A DNA stretch of 64,000 nt from Pogostemon cablin (lineage: Eukaryota; Streptophyta; Magnoliopsida; Lamiales; Lamiaceae), in contig CM043006.1 of assembly GCA_023678885.1 (NCBI GenBank), positions 9,327,948-9,391,947 of the forward strand, in the 5' to 3' direction. The notes under the pieces are model-generated. The model ran no database searches, had not been told where the DNA came from, and saw only the letters and a program-made list of their open reading frames with translations. How positions within the stretch are numbered: the stretch's first letter is position 1; each line of letters opens with the position of its first letter. Made by a program: the position numbers and the translations under genes. Shown here in pieces: positions 1-12,385 of this stretch.

Positions 1-270
1 GAAAAATAAATAGATTTGCCATGTCACCATGGATCATCGGATTCCGGTGATAAATGACAATTTCGATGAAAATTGGACCAAAATTAAAGAAGAATGAAAG
101 TTATGGGACTAATTAGATATAAATTTTTTTTTTATAAAATTAAAGTGCAAAATAGTTATGAGACCAAACAAATATTTAACTCCTATAGTGCGGACAAGTC
201 TTAGTATGAGATTATTTTATGTGAGATTAAGTATCGCTTTTTATCCATTTTATATAAGCTCTTATGTGAA
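1..270. other. No recognised feature
   Basis: This AT-rich stretch precedes the hAT element. The only open frame is short and overlaps the start of that element, and it has no recognisable domain. I see no gene, RNA or repeat that I can name. Confidence 0.5.
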
Positions 271-864
271 AGTGAAACTAGGGCTGGGGAAAAATATCAA
301 AATTTCGGTATACGGAACTTACCGTGTCGAAAAATACTGATTTTACCAAAATTTTTGGTATGCCGAAATTTTTGGTAAGGTATGATACCTTATTGAAAAT
401 TTTGATACGATAAATGTATGTAAATTATCAGGCGATATTTTGGTATATACCGAAATATCATAAAATATTCAATTTTTTGGGTAATATGATATGGTATACC
501 ATACTACATGATATATGCAATTATAATTATTATTTATATATTATAATTTTTAATTAAGTTATATATATACACTATTTAATTAAAAGATTAAATCTAAAAT
601 CCTATTGTATATTTCATAATTATAAATTGGTGATAAAGTTGATTGACTTTCATCATATCTTTAATTTCTTTTTTAATTACGTAATTCTATCTTATATGAA
701 AATTTAGAAGTGCTGATTTTAATATAAGTTTCATATGATTCTTGTGTAGATCTCTTGGATATTATTTCTTTAATAACAAACACTTGTGTAAACTAAGATT
801 ACATACATTAATTATGTATATAAATCATGTTACTTTTTAGCATATAAAAATTACTCTTTAGCAC

Positions 865-2644
865 TGATAGACAAATTTTGTGCACTCAAATTTACAATCC
901 CCAAGTGTAAGGATGTCGATTGTAATGACAAGTACCCAGTTAAGTATCGCTCCCACTGAGACAGTTAATTATATCTATTTTACTATAAATTACTATTTAA
1001 CCAGAATTATTGTAACCAATTTCCAAGTGTTTAAATTGAATTAATATCTAAAGTTTTGAAATAATAAATAACAAAATAAATAAAAGCAAGGAATATTCAA
1101 GATTGAATCAAGAGAGAAGTAACAGCTCTAAGGTTTCAGGTGTAGTGCAATTGATTTGGTCTCCTAAACTTCATATTGTTCATTCATGCTAGTTTAATAG
1201 AAATACATCACAAGATGACGCGTGAACAATTTTGAACCTCCTTCCTAATACTAATAAGATAAACTTAATAAACTTTCGGATGGCCAGTTCGACTAACATA
1301 TATTATCTGAAAGTGCTACTCAAACTTATTCACTTCCTACTTGATTTTCTAATTGCATTGTTCCACTAAGAATATCAAGTATCTTATTTACCAGCCCTTA
1401 GGATTATCGTACTCACGGACAAACTACTATAATCCCTAGCAAACAGACAATATTAAGTACATATGCACACAAGCTAACAAAACATACCAAGCATCACGGG
1501 CAGCATCAATAGCATGCTATGAAGACGTTACAAATGTTTAACATAATCTGAATAAATCGAATAAATACGAATCAACAATAGCATAAATTCACAATATTTA
1601 TCGAGGGTTCCAAATCAACTACCCTAACCTTCAATCCTTAGAACTGTAAAAGGTTTCTAACCCATGAGGTCATAAACAACCCTCAAGGCTAACAAATTCA
1701 TAACAAAATCAACAAAAGAAGAAATTAATAATAGAATACGAAACCCTAGTTTGTGGTTTACGTTCACCCTATGTCTCTCTGATTGGATTGCTCTCTCAAC
1801 CGCACTGGAATCCTCCTCTGGACCGATGGAATGGATGGGTAGATGAAATCTGATGTGTGTGGCTGGATGGATGGTTGATGCGTGATTTCACGATGTGTTT
1901 CTGTTGTGAATGATCGGTCCTCTCCTCTCCAGGTGTTCTGATCTTTATATACCTTGGACCACGAAAACTGACTTGACTGGGCTCTTTTTCATGTTCTCAC
2001 TTATAGGAGATTAAAAATCCTAATTTTTGGCTCAAACTTATGTAACATGAGTTAGAATGCCCAACTCGAGTTGCCAACACGACTCGTGTTACATTGAGCT
2101 GCAACTAGTGTACCCTAACACGAGTCGTGTTGTCAATCCATACACTCGCCTGTCAGGTCGTGTCGCAATGCTCTGAAACTGGATCTCCTCCAAACCCAAC
2201 ACGAGTCGTGTTGCAAGTCATGTAACGACTTGCCAACTTGTGTTGGCTCTTTGGATAAATTCCGACGCTGTTCTGCCTCACACGACTTATCACACGACTT
2301 GCTTCAGACGCAACACGACTCGTGTTGCAAGTCGTGTTGTACATCATAAATCGTGTTGGCTCTCTGATCACTTCTGACTTCCAACGACACTCAACACGAC
2401 TCGAGTTGCCAAGTCGTGTGCTGACCCACGCAACTCGAGTAAGCCCCTTTTTCACTTGTTTCTTACTCGTCTTCGGTTCTGCTTCATTTCTACCCTGTTT
2501 TAACCTTCAAAACTCAACAAAATTCATTAGTAGCACCATAATTATGTAAAATATGTAAACTACGCAATCCGACACGAATATATGGCCCCCTAACAAAAAC
2601 AAGGTATTATGAGATCGAAAAGATGTAAATTCCCACTCTCATCA
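865..2644 (-). mobile_element. Ty3/gypsy solo LTR nested in the hAT element
   Basis: On the minus strand the LTR begins TGATGAGAGTGG and ends in TCA, like the LTRs at 27021-28503 and 29445-30966. It is flanked by a perfect 5-bp duplication agcac (860-864 and 2645-2649). Shared landmarks are the segment reading AATCCCCAAGT near its plus-strand left end and the later ACCCATGA segment. No internal region or second LTR is present, so it is a solo LTR left by LTR-LTR recombination. It is much diverged from the other copies in the middle. Confidence 0.75.
2060..2440. repeat. Palindromic CACGAGTCGTG minisatellite inside the LTR
   Basis: Variants of AACACGACTCGTGTT and CAAGTCGTGT recur about ten times at irregular spacing on both strands. 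Several units are near-perfect palindromes. The open frames on both strands here (about 100 and 75 codons) are a by-product of the repeat and not genes. It occupies the same part of the LTR as the TCGACC-type repeats in the related LTRs further along. Confidence 0.8.
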
Positions 2645-3690
2645 AGCACATAAATTGTTACTATTCTAATTCAAAATTTTCTCTTCAAATTCCTGTAAAT
2701 CCTAATTTATCGATTACTAGTAGTACATGAAAAATTACTCTTTAGAGACATGAATTATTACTCTACTGTATAAAAATTATTACTCTTCAAAGAGTAATTA
2801 TTTTTTATACTAAAGAGTAATTTTAAAATAGGGTTTACATGTAAATCCGGTTTACATGAGACTCACTCTTATTTAATTTGGTCGTTTATGAATTGTCATA
2901 TATTTTTCTTATTATGAATTTGTTATCTATTAGAATTTATTTTATAGCTATCTTTCACTTTTCTAATAAAATTTTTAATTCGATTTATTGAATTTTAGAT
3001 GCATAATGACATAGCATACTATATAATAGGACGGTATATACCGATATTTTAGGTATGATACGGTATACCGAAATATCGGCAAGCAAAAGATATACTATTT
3101 TTTATATCGAAATATAGGTATACTGAACTAGGGTATACCGAAAGTTTAGGTAAGGTAACTGTATGATATACCGAAAATTTCGGTACGATATTTGGTATGA
3201 CCAAAAATTTTCGGTATGCCATACCGCCCACCCCTATGTGAAACGATCTCATACAAGTCTTTGTCTTATGTTAAATAATAAACTTAATTAGGTGTCAAAT
3301 AAACATAAACCGCGAGGATTTAATATTATTGTATGAATCTTAAAAGATCTTTAGAATTAATATTAAACTCTTATTCCCACTGATTATTAATAAAATATTT
3401 ATTTAATTTTCATACATAAATTAAGAAGTATTATTATTTTATATAAAATGAGTAATTGTATTAGTTTTAAGTGATGAACATTCATCCTTTTCCTAAAAAA
3501 GTAAAAAATATACTTTTAGAATAAATGATTAAAATGACAAAATAAATATTTAGACAAATGGAGTATAATGGAAATTAAATACTAGAGATAAAATACATGA
3601 ATCATTAAGTTCCAAGAATCAATGAGTAGACCACGAACCAAAACAGTAAATATATGAACAATGAAATTACAATTATATTTTAAAAATTAA

Positions 3691-3859
3691 GGATAATTCT
3701 TGGGTGACCTGTGGTCACCGACCCTCTCATATGAAGGGTGGGGCCACATCTCTCACATGAGGGGTGGGAGCGAGGGGGATGGGGGCCACATCTACATGTG
3801 ACCCCCACCCCCTCATGTGAGAGGGTCATAGGTAACCACGAGTCATTCAAGTAATCCTC
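3691..3859. mobile_element. Foldback MITE with 9-bp duplication (MULE type)
   Basis: The left half (GGATAATTCTTGGGTGACC, then GACCCTCTCAT) is repeated in reverse complement in the right half, so most of the 169 bp can fold into one hairpin with a GC-rich middle (GGGTGGGG). It is flanked by aaaaattaa at 3682-3690 and 3860-3868, a perfect 9-bp repeat. That length fits Mutator-like transposition. The flanks are AT-rich, so the exact ends are uncertain by a few bases. Confidence 0.65.
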
Positions 3860-4035
3860 AAAAATTAAAATTATATTGATAATGATAAAATCCTAGGAAT
3901 AAAATAAATTGCATGGTTCTAGATCACTAAAAGAAAACTAATCCCTTTTTTTTCCCCACATAAAGTGGTTGCTAAAACATTTATATTTGCGAATACATGT
4001 AGGTGATTTTAAAAAGTTATTAATTAGTAACAAAG

Positions 4036-4254
4036 ATTTGCGTGATACCGTCCCGCTCAAGTCCTCATGTGAGATAAATAAAAAATGATAATTTCTATTA
4101 TAAAAAGTAATACACAATTAAAGAAAAGTGATATTGCTATTTCATGAATAAATTATGGTATAAATAAATAAAAAATGATAACATTTTATAATGAAAGTAA
4201 TAATATTTTTAAAAAGTGTAAAATGCTTTCATGTAAAACAGTCTCAAGCAAGAC
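4036..4254. mobile_element. MITE-like repeat, GTCTCA-ended family (copy 1)
   Basis: The ends are inverted versions of a motif close to CTTGCGTGAGAC..GTCTCACGCAAG, here diverged. The interior carries the 'AAAAAGTGATAA' type blocks seen at 6320-6805, 33695-33917, 38800-39020 and 43562-43766. No coding capacity and no clear target duplication. It is defined only by similarity to the other copies in this window. Confidence 0.45.
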
Positions 4255-4970
4255 CTACACTTAATTATTAATTATAACTATCTTTTTTTTTAATAACTTG
4301 TATTCATATATACTCCTCTAGTTCTAAGGTATTCATTTGTTTTTTGCACATGAATTAAGGAGTATTATTATTATATGCAAAGTGGGTAGTTGTATTAGAG
4401 GGAAGTGGTGTGTCATATTGTGTACTTTTCTATTAAATAGAGAAAATTGATACCTTTAAAGCATATGCTAAAAATAGTAAAATTGATACATTAAAAACGT
4501 AGGGGTGGGAATATATTTTTTTTTGGTCGTAAAAGCCTTGAAATACTTTGGGTACCACAGACAATCAACGGTAGATGCAAATAAATTGTTCGAGATAAAG
4601 TATTTGTGAATACTTTATTTTTTATTTTTTATTTTCATCAAATGTAAGTAATTTGTGGTAGCAATAATATTTTTCATGTAGTGCTTATAATTGTGGCTTA
4701 TAAGGAGTTGTCGCCTATTGTTTAATGTGTTTTACTAATTTTAACAAAAATGTCGTTTCAGATAAACACAATTCGTATAGACAATTTTAGAGGAAAAAAG
4801 TTATCATATCCTCTTGGACTAATTATATTTGGTAGGACATTAGGGTGGCCATGGTGTGGACACACATAACAAACCATATAATTAAAACACATGTGACTCA
4901 ATTATTCAACATTAATCATGCGTTGATATTTAGAGGTTGCTCATTAGGGGTGCACTCGGGTGTACCCATT
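4255..4970. other. AT-rich spacer with degenerate Stowaway-like piece
   Basis: Around 4312-4500 the sequence resembles the inside and left end of the Stowaway MITEs seen elsewhere here (ACTCCTCTAGTTCTAAGG, then AATTAAGGAGTATTATTA), but no matching right end remains. A similar interior piece lies near 3390-3570. Nothing else is recognisable. Confidence 0.35.
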
Positions 4971-5205
4971 TGTGTATAACTTTTTATTCTATTTTGTATA
5001 CATGTTATTCTATTTTGTATACTTGTTTCTTAATAATTGTATACTTTTTTCACACTAAGTTTTTCATTAAAAAAACTAACATTCATATGTGTATAACTTT
5101 TTATTCAATAGTGTATACATGTTTTTTAATAATTGTATATTTTTTTTTCACTCAAATTTTCATTAAAAAAACTAACAATTATATTCATACATTTTTGTTC
5201 ATAAT
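4971..5205. repeat. 118-bp tandem duplication
   Basis: A unit starting GTGTATAACTTTTTATTC at about 4971 is repeated at about 5089 with a few differences. The 141-codon open frame across it is a low-complexity product of this repeat (repeated Y-S-I-x-Y-T-C-F type peptides) and I do not call it a gene. Confidence 0.6.
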
Positions 5206-5354
5206 TGTATATGTTTTTGTTTATATTTGTATACGTTTTTTAAAGTGGGTGCACAGTATAATTAGTCATTTATTTTTGTTAATTCAACACACGATCTATT
5301 TAATATTTTCAATTTTATTACGATCTTTTATTTTTGTCAATTCAATACGCGATC

Positions 5355-5612
5355 TCTTGTGAGATGGGTATTTTGTGAAACGATTGTGAGACGAGTCGAT
5401 CGATTACTAAATATGCTTAAGATATAGGTAAAATATGCTTATTTGTAGTTAAAGATTGTCAATAACATCCTAAAATCATACTTTAATTCATCATTTATCA
5501 TACTTTGAAAAATATATTTTAACAATCATTAAAAATACTTTATCTATATAATAGATATACTTTAATATATCTCACAAATCATCTCACATATGTAATGTCT
5601 CACAAGAGAGTT
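5355..5612. mobile_element. MITE-like repeat with CTTGTGAGA ends
   Basis: The left end reads CTCTTGTGAGATGGG and the right end, inverted, CTCTTGTGAGACATT. The interior has repeated 'AAAATACTTTA' and 'AAATATGCTTA' blocks. A related copy lies at 40400-40675. No open frame of interest and no certain target duplication. Confidence 0.45.
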
Positions 5613-5662
5613 TATCATTTAATATTTTCTATTCTATCACAACTTTTATTTTTTAATTTAAT

Positions 5663-5664
<2 letters not shown>

Positions 5665-5706
<42 letters not shown>
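5665..5706. repeat. (ATT)n microsatellite
   Basis: About 14 uninterrupted ATT units. A shorter (AAT)n run lies at about 6000-6030. Confidence 0.95.
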
Positions 5707-5707
<1 letters not shown>

Positions 5708-6319
5708 CTCCGTTATAAAATTAGTACAGTTTGCTTATTAATTAATGGACTTAATAATCCATCTTTTTTTATTATTTATTTTTAAATTCAAATGGATTAC
5801 TAACTATTTGTTGGTAAGTACTAACAAATACTTAATTAAGATATTTTAATTTATTTAAAAATTTCCAACATATCAGTTATAAATCCACAACTAAAATAAA
5901 AATATTATATAAATGAAAAAAATTAATAATTATATTCATAAATAACAGAAAAAAAATTAACCTTATGAAATAAGTGTTCGTGAGTTTTAAGTTTTAATAA
6001 TAATGATAATAATAATAATAATAATAATAAAAAGAAAAAAATAGTATAAAATTGAAAATATGAAATAGATGGTGTATTAAATTAAAAAATAAAAATTGTG
6101 ATAGGATTGAAAATATAAAATAGATCATGTATTGAATTGACAAAAATAAAAGATCGTGATAGAATTGAAAATATTAAATAGATCGTGTACTGAATTGACA
6201 AAAATAAAAAGTCGTGATAGATTTGAAAACCCCCAATAAAATAATGAATTTTTTAAGAATTAACCCTTTAAATAACAAAAAAGTGATAGATATTTTGGCA
6301 CGTTTTATTAAAAGGGTAA

Positions 6320-6805
6320 TTTTGTTCGAGATCGTCTCAAGATAATATCATTTACACTTTTTTTAATTAATTATTACTTTTTATTCATGATGTTATCTTT
6401 TTTCTGTAAAAATTTGTCTAATATCATTTACACTTTTTTTAATTAATTATTACTTTTTATTTAAGATGTTATCTTTTTTCTGTAAAAATTTGTCAGTTTT
6501 TATTTATACTATAAATTATTCATTAAATAGTCATTATCACTTTTCATTGATTGGATATCACTTGTCCCTAAAAACTATTATAAATTTTTATTCATCTCAC
6601 GAACGCTCTTACATGCATATATTTCTTTTTTTTAAATGTTATCTTTTTTCTTTAAAAATGTGTCAATTTTTATTTTTAATATAAATTATTCATTAAATAG
6701 TCATTATCACTTTTTATTGATTGGATATCGCTTTTCATTAAAATTATTATAAATTTTATCCGTCTCATAAACACTTTTACATGAGACGATCTCACATGTG
6801 TCTTT
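6320..6805. repeat. GTCTCA-ended MITE enlarged by internal duplications
   Basis: The ends read GAGATCGTCTCAAGA and, at the right, GAGACGATCTCACATG, as in the MITE-like family at 33695, 38800 and 43562. Inside, a 75-bp unit is tandemly duplicated (6344-6418 and 6419-6493). A longer block starting ATGTTATCTTTTTTCT is repeated about 171 bp apart (6466 and 6637). No gene. Confidence 0.6.
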
Positions 6806-7223
6806 CTAATATTGAAATTGGATATTTGCTCTTACATGTGTGGGTTGGATGATGCTTTGTGTGACATCAGTCACTTATTTCTTTTTTATTAATGATGAAG
6901 TCGTTGGACCTCTTAATCCAGTTAGACGACTTCGTTGATATATGCTATGATTAGCATGACTAATAGAAGAGGATTAATTCACGGCATAGTTATTTACTTA
7001 TAAGCTTGTTTTTTTCAACTACTAATTTTATTGAAATTATTCACTAATGAAATAGATTTGGTCTATTGTACATCTGCATACACAAGTATTTAAAGATACG
7101 TATAATATTTTGTTATAATATGTATTTATTTTAATTAATAAAAATATTATTATTTTAATAAAGAGCAGTTTAAAATATGAAAGGTATTAATGTTTGAATA
7201 AGAAAAAAATTTTATTTTCGAAT
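6806..7223. other. Spacer left of the large MULE
   Basis: AT-rich sequence with no open frame, RNA or repeat that I can support. Confidence 0.5.
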
Positions 7224-7238
7224 AATTAAAGGTATAAA

Positions 7239-7425
7239 TTTCTGCCAATATCCAAAAGTGGCCCAACATCCAAATAAAAATTACAATACCAGCATGAGAA
7301 TGACTTTACCTATAAAAATAGCAAAATTTTAAATTAATTCCCAAAATAGCCTTCTGTTTGCCAACAGATCAATTGGATGCCACCATCTATACACCCTAAA
7401 TCCACCCAATTTCAAACGGCGAGTG
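7239..7425 (+). repeat. Left inverted end of the large MULE
   Basis: Blocks matching the reverse complement of the right end, in the same order, are ATTACAATACCAG (7280), the AAATTA..AAAATAGCCT stretch (7331-7352) and CCCAATTTCAAACGGCGAG (7405-7423). The last matches CCCAATCTTCAACCGGTGA at the right end with three mismatches and one gap. Identity is perhaps two thirds overall with several gaps, so this is an old, diverged inverted repeat. The outermost 20 bases match poorly. Confidence 0.5.
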
Positions 7426-7593
7426 TTGGAGTGGGAAGAGGCGAATGATAGAAATTCACCATCAAACAACATCTACTGGACGATTCCATTGCAGTCGATA
7501 CATGTGGTAATAGCATTAGGTATTCTATCTGAGTTGTTGCTGAAGATAAGTGTACGAAAATCGGGCTCGTGGAAATCGTCGTTTTAGTCATCT

Positions 7594-8670
7594 GTCGGGG
7601 TCATTGAAATCGGTGGAGTAGTAGGTGGACAAAGCATGATAGAAACCTATGATTCAATTCGAGGTATCCTATGTTTATAATACCATTGTTATTTGAGTTT
7701 GTAGGAGACCTAATTTTGTATTTTTAATATTTAATTGTGAAATCAACTGAGTGTTTTTAATTCAAATAAGTATTCTGATAAACTGCATGTATAATCTCAG
7801 TATATACAGAGGCTTCGTTAATTACGTTGTGGGGTCGTTGTAATTGGCGGGATAGAGGGCAGGCAAGGATTTGTGGGATATTAAATTTCAGTCGAGGTAT
7901 GAATTGTTCATAGTATCTTTGATATGATAATATTTGATTATATAAATTCATTTTTCGTATTATTAAGGTATGTCAATAACTGGTATGATTGTTGAGTTGT
8001 ATGTAATTATTGATGTTTTATGAAACTAATGGGCAAAGGTTGTAGTTAATCTGATAAGGATTTTTGCGAATAATATGTTGTTGATAAATGTAATTTAGCA
8101 GGATACATAATCGAATGTTGGTGGTTCAATGTAATGATTGAAATTCGAGTTTTAATAGCAACGACAATGTATTCCTTGATGTTATTTTCACATAAATGGC
8201 AAAGGCTGTAGTTGATTTTATATTGATTTTGGGTTTGTAATAAATGTCTGTCACTTGAAGTATAAGAGGGTACTTATTTCAATGTTAAATCTTTGTTATT
8301 AACATATGCAATTCAGAATAAATAATGAAGTTTTGATGAAGGTATTTTGTAGTATAAATAATGAAAATTGGTGAAATATTTCAATGTGTAATGATCATTT
8401 TTGATATGAGGTAGAGTTATCACAGTTAGGAATAATCAAGGTATGTAGTCAAATTTTTGATGAAATGCACATCTTAAATGAAGACAAGTGTATGACAACC
8501 ACATTAAATGTAGTATAATCTCTCGTATGCACTAATGTGTTAGATTTTATTCTACTAATTGTAATGGAAGGTAGTTAAATTTTCTGCAGTAGGGCTCGTT
8601 CAGATCGGCGGAATAGTAGGAGGCAACGCTGAGCTCCATACGTTGCATAAAACCCTGTCTAGATTGGTGT
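7594..8670 (+). repeat. Three-copy subterminal repeat
   Basis: A block of about 75 bp recurs at 7594-7670, 7828-7901 and 8591-8665. The common core is GGGTC(A/G)TTG..AT(C/T)GG(C/T)GG..TAG..GG..G.CAA.G; the first two copies also share (C/G)AGGTATg at the far end. The spacing is unequal. It lies between the left end and the first gene and may be a subterminal binding region or an old untranslated leader. The rest of 7426-9266 shows no coding signal. Confidence 0.55.
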
Positions 8671-9266
8671 AATTGCTGCTGAAATCCAGATTGTTATTAA
8701 TAAGGTAACAATCAAACCCACTCTTGCAGATTTTGTAAAAAGGGTTGGTGTGATTGTATACTAAGGGCAAAGATGTGTCGTAGTTGATATGGACTAGGGT
8801 TAGTCTGTAATTTTATAGGTTTAAAGGCAGTTTGTGTGGGCAATGTATATGGGTGAAAGTAATTGTGCACCTTTTGTTCAAATAAAGTTTGTTCTTATTA
8901 GTTTTCCATGAAAAATGGGCAAGTATGATAATGTCTCATAATATGTTCTGTGTGTTTTGTAGCTTTATCTTAGAGGGGAAGTAAGTCCTTTGTATACTTG
9001 ATGAAATGCCTCTAAGAATATTTGGAAAACATATAAAGAATATAATAAACCACAACGTGGGTAATTAATTCCGGACATTTATACTGATCCATCAACAATC
9101 AAAATCCTTTTGTTGTTTTATCAATGGCATCTGTAGTTAGCGTGTGAATCATTGAGGGTGATGTTGCCATTCTGAAGGGAATTAATTTCATAGTTATTGT
9201 TAGAGTTATAATCCAATACATATTAATTCTCAATGGTTCGTTTGGTCAGGAACAACTGGTGCAAAC

Positions 9267-12200
9267 ATGGCCAAGGTATCGAATGCAAACCATTTTAGAT
9301 GCAGAGTTGGGAAGAAGGCAGATTTGACTATGTTGAGCGTTATAAGACAGAAGTTGAGTCCTGAAAGCTTGGAGATCTTTCGTAGCACTACTGTTGGACA
9401 TCTCCCAAGGTGTCGGATATGCAGTTCCAAGGACAAATATATCTTCATTTTTTGTTTGCACAGGATTGCTCCCAATCGTTGAAAAATTTAAAGTATTATT
9501 TCGGTAATCTTGATCTCGAGTTTGGTCCCCAAGAATTTTCTTTGGTAACGGGTCTGCAATTTAGGCCATATCCAAGGATACAAAATAAGGAAGGATTGCA
9601 AAAAATGATTTTCTGAGGGGCAAAGAGCATGTCCTTTGCAAAGTTGTGGAAAGCATTTTTGGAATGCACGGAAGAGGACAATTTCGTGAAGTTGGCACTG
9701 TTGATGATTGTTGTGGGTGTTCTGCTCCCATGGGGTTAAAAGGCAGGCAACATCAATCTCAAGCACATAAAAATTTATAATGATATTGACATGTTCAATG
9801 CCTATCAATGGGGCAGGGTAGCTTACAACCTACTTGTCTCAGACATCTGATTTTCCATGAAAACAAGGCTAAAAGATTACCAAAGTAGGAAGAAGGTGAA
9901 TCCATCACACAGAGAGTGCTTAGATGCTAATGGATTCTCCTATGCACTACTGACTTGGGCATACGAGGCAATGCCGTTGGTAGGGCGCTTGTATGGTTGC
10001 TTGAAGTCGGATCCTGAGGAACGTAATGCCATTGCCCATATACTACGGTGTAATCCCACATCTACGCCCTTTTTTAGGCACTTTCCACCACAGTATTCAA
10101 GGATATCACTTTGACAAATCACTATGAACTGCATGTAACCTTAGGGTTAAACAAGTAAATTATACAGGCGACAAGTTGTACTTATATTGATACGTGGCTA
10201 TGGAAACCCTTCTAAATACTTATCTATTTGTTTGTACATAAGATTGATGCAACCACAAAACTGGAAATGTCAGTTGAGGAGCAAAACTCAGCGTGGTATA
10301 GGAGCTTAGTTAATTGGCATGGGGAACATCATCACCCGCAACAGGAAATGCACCAAGATCAATCGAATAGTGCATCTACCAGCCAAGTAGAGCAGCCATT
10401 AAGGTGTCAAGTTGATCCGATTTATTCAGCATTTGCTCAACATCTTAACTGGATTGAGGATAGAATAATTACGACGGAAAGAGATATTCGTGAATTGAAG
10501 CGGCAAGGGAGAGGTAGAGTACAAGTGGAGGAGTAGAGAACAGGCAATGTCGTCGAATCGAATGAGGTAGCTGACAATCCATTTCCAAAGTCATTTGATG
10601 ATTTTGTTCCTCGATCTGCTACACAAATGGAGGTCGAGAACGACGCTGAGATTCCTAGTATATGTGAAAAACCCATGGAAAAACTAGATCCAAGAAGGGG
10701 GTAGACATCAAAGGTTATGCTAATCAGCCTCAATGTACCCCAGATGGAGAACCTGCAGGGACGAGTTTTGCCGGTGGGAATCAACATGATGATGAGGTAA
10801 GTCTTCATTTGTTTCAGAGTTGGTATATGTGGTTGGGTAAATAATTTATCTGTCTATCAATTTGGATATATAAATGTGTAATGTTGAATAATATGCAGGC
10901 GGTACAGGTTTCTATGGCTAATTTGCGACACGATGAAGAGATCCTGATTGATACGTGAGTGGAGTTGGATGACGTGAATCAAGTAATGGTCGACGCAGAA
11001 ATGGCAAACAATGGCACAAGGGATGTGGCAGACGTCAAACCGGAAGCCATCAATACATCCATGGGGCATCAGTCTGATGCAATGGTATAATTACCATGAA
11101 TTCTTATTTCTTAAGAACTCAATCGTTGTTGGATTTCTAACAGTTTCTATTTAGTTGTGTAAGCTTGAACAAGGAACACTAGATTAGAAGTAAACATCGT
11201 TATCGAAGGACCGAATGAGGAATCATTACTCCAGACGATAAAGAAGAAGATTGTTACGAAGAAGCATTCTGGGAAGAAGCGGGATACCAAGCCAGTTCGT
11301 CTAACAAAGGATCCATATACAAACCCCATTACTAAAAGGGATAAGAAGAGGGCCAAAGTGATTGATTGTGGGAATGGACTACCCAAGGACTGGCAAAGTG
11401 TAGAGAAAATCCAGTGTCCAACTGAGCAGATTGAAGTGTTGGAGCAATGGTTCAATGATGAGGTTAACGAATCAGCTAGGGTGATAGTATTGATCAATGG
11501 TAATGATGTCGTTACCCATTAATTCTTCAGATCCTTGTATTTCCCGGCGACATGGCTGTCCGATAGGGTAACAGATTTATTGATTATGAATTTCAAATTG
11601 TATAGTGAATTTGATGTCATGTCTTTCAGATTAATCTTTTACACAATGAGATGTTAACTGTGTTGTGTAGAATGCAACACATGGAACTTTTGATGAACCT
11701 TGTAGTTTACAAGGCTAGGATATGGCAAGACACATATAATAATAGATGGACCACAGTGCCATTTTTTTGGATGAATTTCTATTAAACTGGACCCTTACCT
11801 TACCACTGGTTTTCAAATTCTTATAAAAACATAAACTGTACAGGACAAGCTCAAGGGTTTGAGGGGGGATTGGAAACATGCCTAGAAAGTTGGGCTGGAT
11901 TGAAAGTGGCGAGATAAATGGTTGGGGATTGCGAAGTATGCTACAGGAGAGCCTCCCGTTGGAGGTACCGGCCGATCATGGAAGGAGGTGGCTGTTGTGT
12001 ATGGGATTGCACATATCACGAACGACCACTGGATACTTTATCAGTTTGACATCGATGCTCACATAGTGTATGTGTGTGATTCACTCTTCCGATCCGGTAA
12101 GTTTGGATATTAGTCTGAGTTCAAAGTATTCGCTGAGCAGTTGTCAACGTTTATCAAGGAGTATGAGATTGGTTCGGAAGAAGTCCGTAGAAAAAGAATC

Positions 12201-12385
12201 AATGTGGAGATGTTGAAGCACCTTCCCCAATAGCAGAATGGGAACGACTATGGAGTTATGTGCTACTTATTCCTTAACCGATTGGTACGTGGTGATAAGG
12301 TTGACGGAGTTGTTCCAGAATCCACCTATGTATGGAGAAAGTGTTTATGTGCCGAACTCTTTTGGGAAGACTTGATATGTCCATG
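9267..12385 (+). pseudogene. DUF1985 / Ulp1-like (C48) cysteine protease, broken
   Basis: Pieces in order: a DUF1985-like N-terminal part (9267-9610: KLSPESLEIF..TTVGHLPRC, then a frameshift into YFGNLDLEFGPQEFSLVTGL). Next come WKAFLECTEEDNFVKLALL and DANGFSYALLTWAYEAMP (to about 10114). Then a charged linker with coiled-coil look (10228-10800) and a basic segment with KKKIVTKKHSGKKR (11190-11520). Last is the C-terminal Ulp1 core (11840-12385). The Ulp1 core keeps the His (NDHWILYQFD) and Asp (VYVCDSLF), but the usual Gln..Asp-Cys-Gly box reads QNGNDYGVMCY, with Tyr where the catalytic Cys belongs. There are several in-frame stops and shifts. Such proteins are carried by Ulp1-type MULEs, where their role is unknown. 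Intron borders were not all resolved. Confidence 0.75.

Larger units (their letters stand above)
279..3236. mobile_element. Non-autonomous hAT element with nested LTR
   Basis: The ends are inverted: TAGGGCTGGG at the left and, read from the other strand, TAGGGGTGGG at the right (9 of 10 match). The element is flanked by an 8-bp target duplication, agtgaaac (271-278) and tgtgaaac (3237-3244), 7 of 8 identical, as expected for hAT transposition. Both subterminal regions are rich in short palindromic pieces of the type GGTATACCGAAA, so the ends could fold back. There is no transposase frame, so it depended on another element. Without the solo LTR at 865-2644 it is about 1.2 kb. The family is inferred from termini and duplication length. 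Confidence 0.8.

Noticed and set aside
2153..2549. Open frames of 100 and 75 codons on both strands
   Set aside because: Both run through the CACGAGTCGTG minisatellite and encode only repeat-derived peptides; overlapping frames on opposite strands are a by-product of the repeat.
4937..5362. 141-codon open frame
   Set aside because: It is low-complexity, made of a 118-bp tandem duplication and T-rich runs, and shows no domain.
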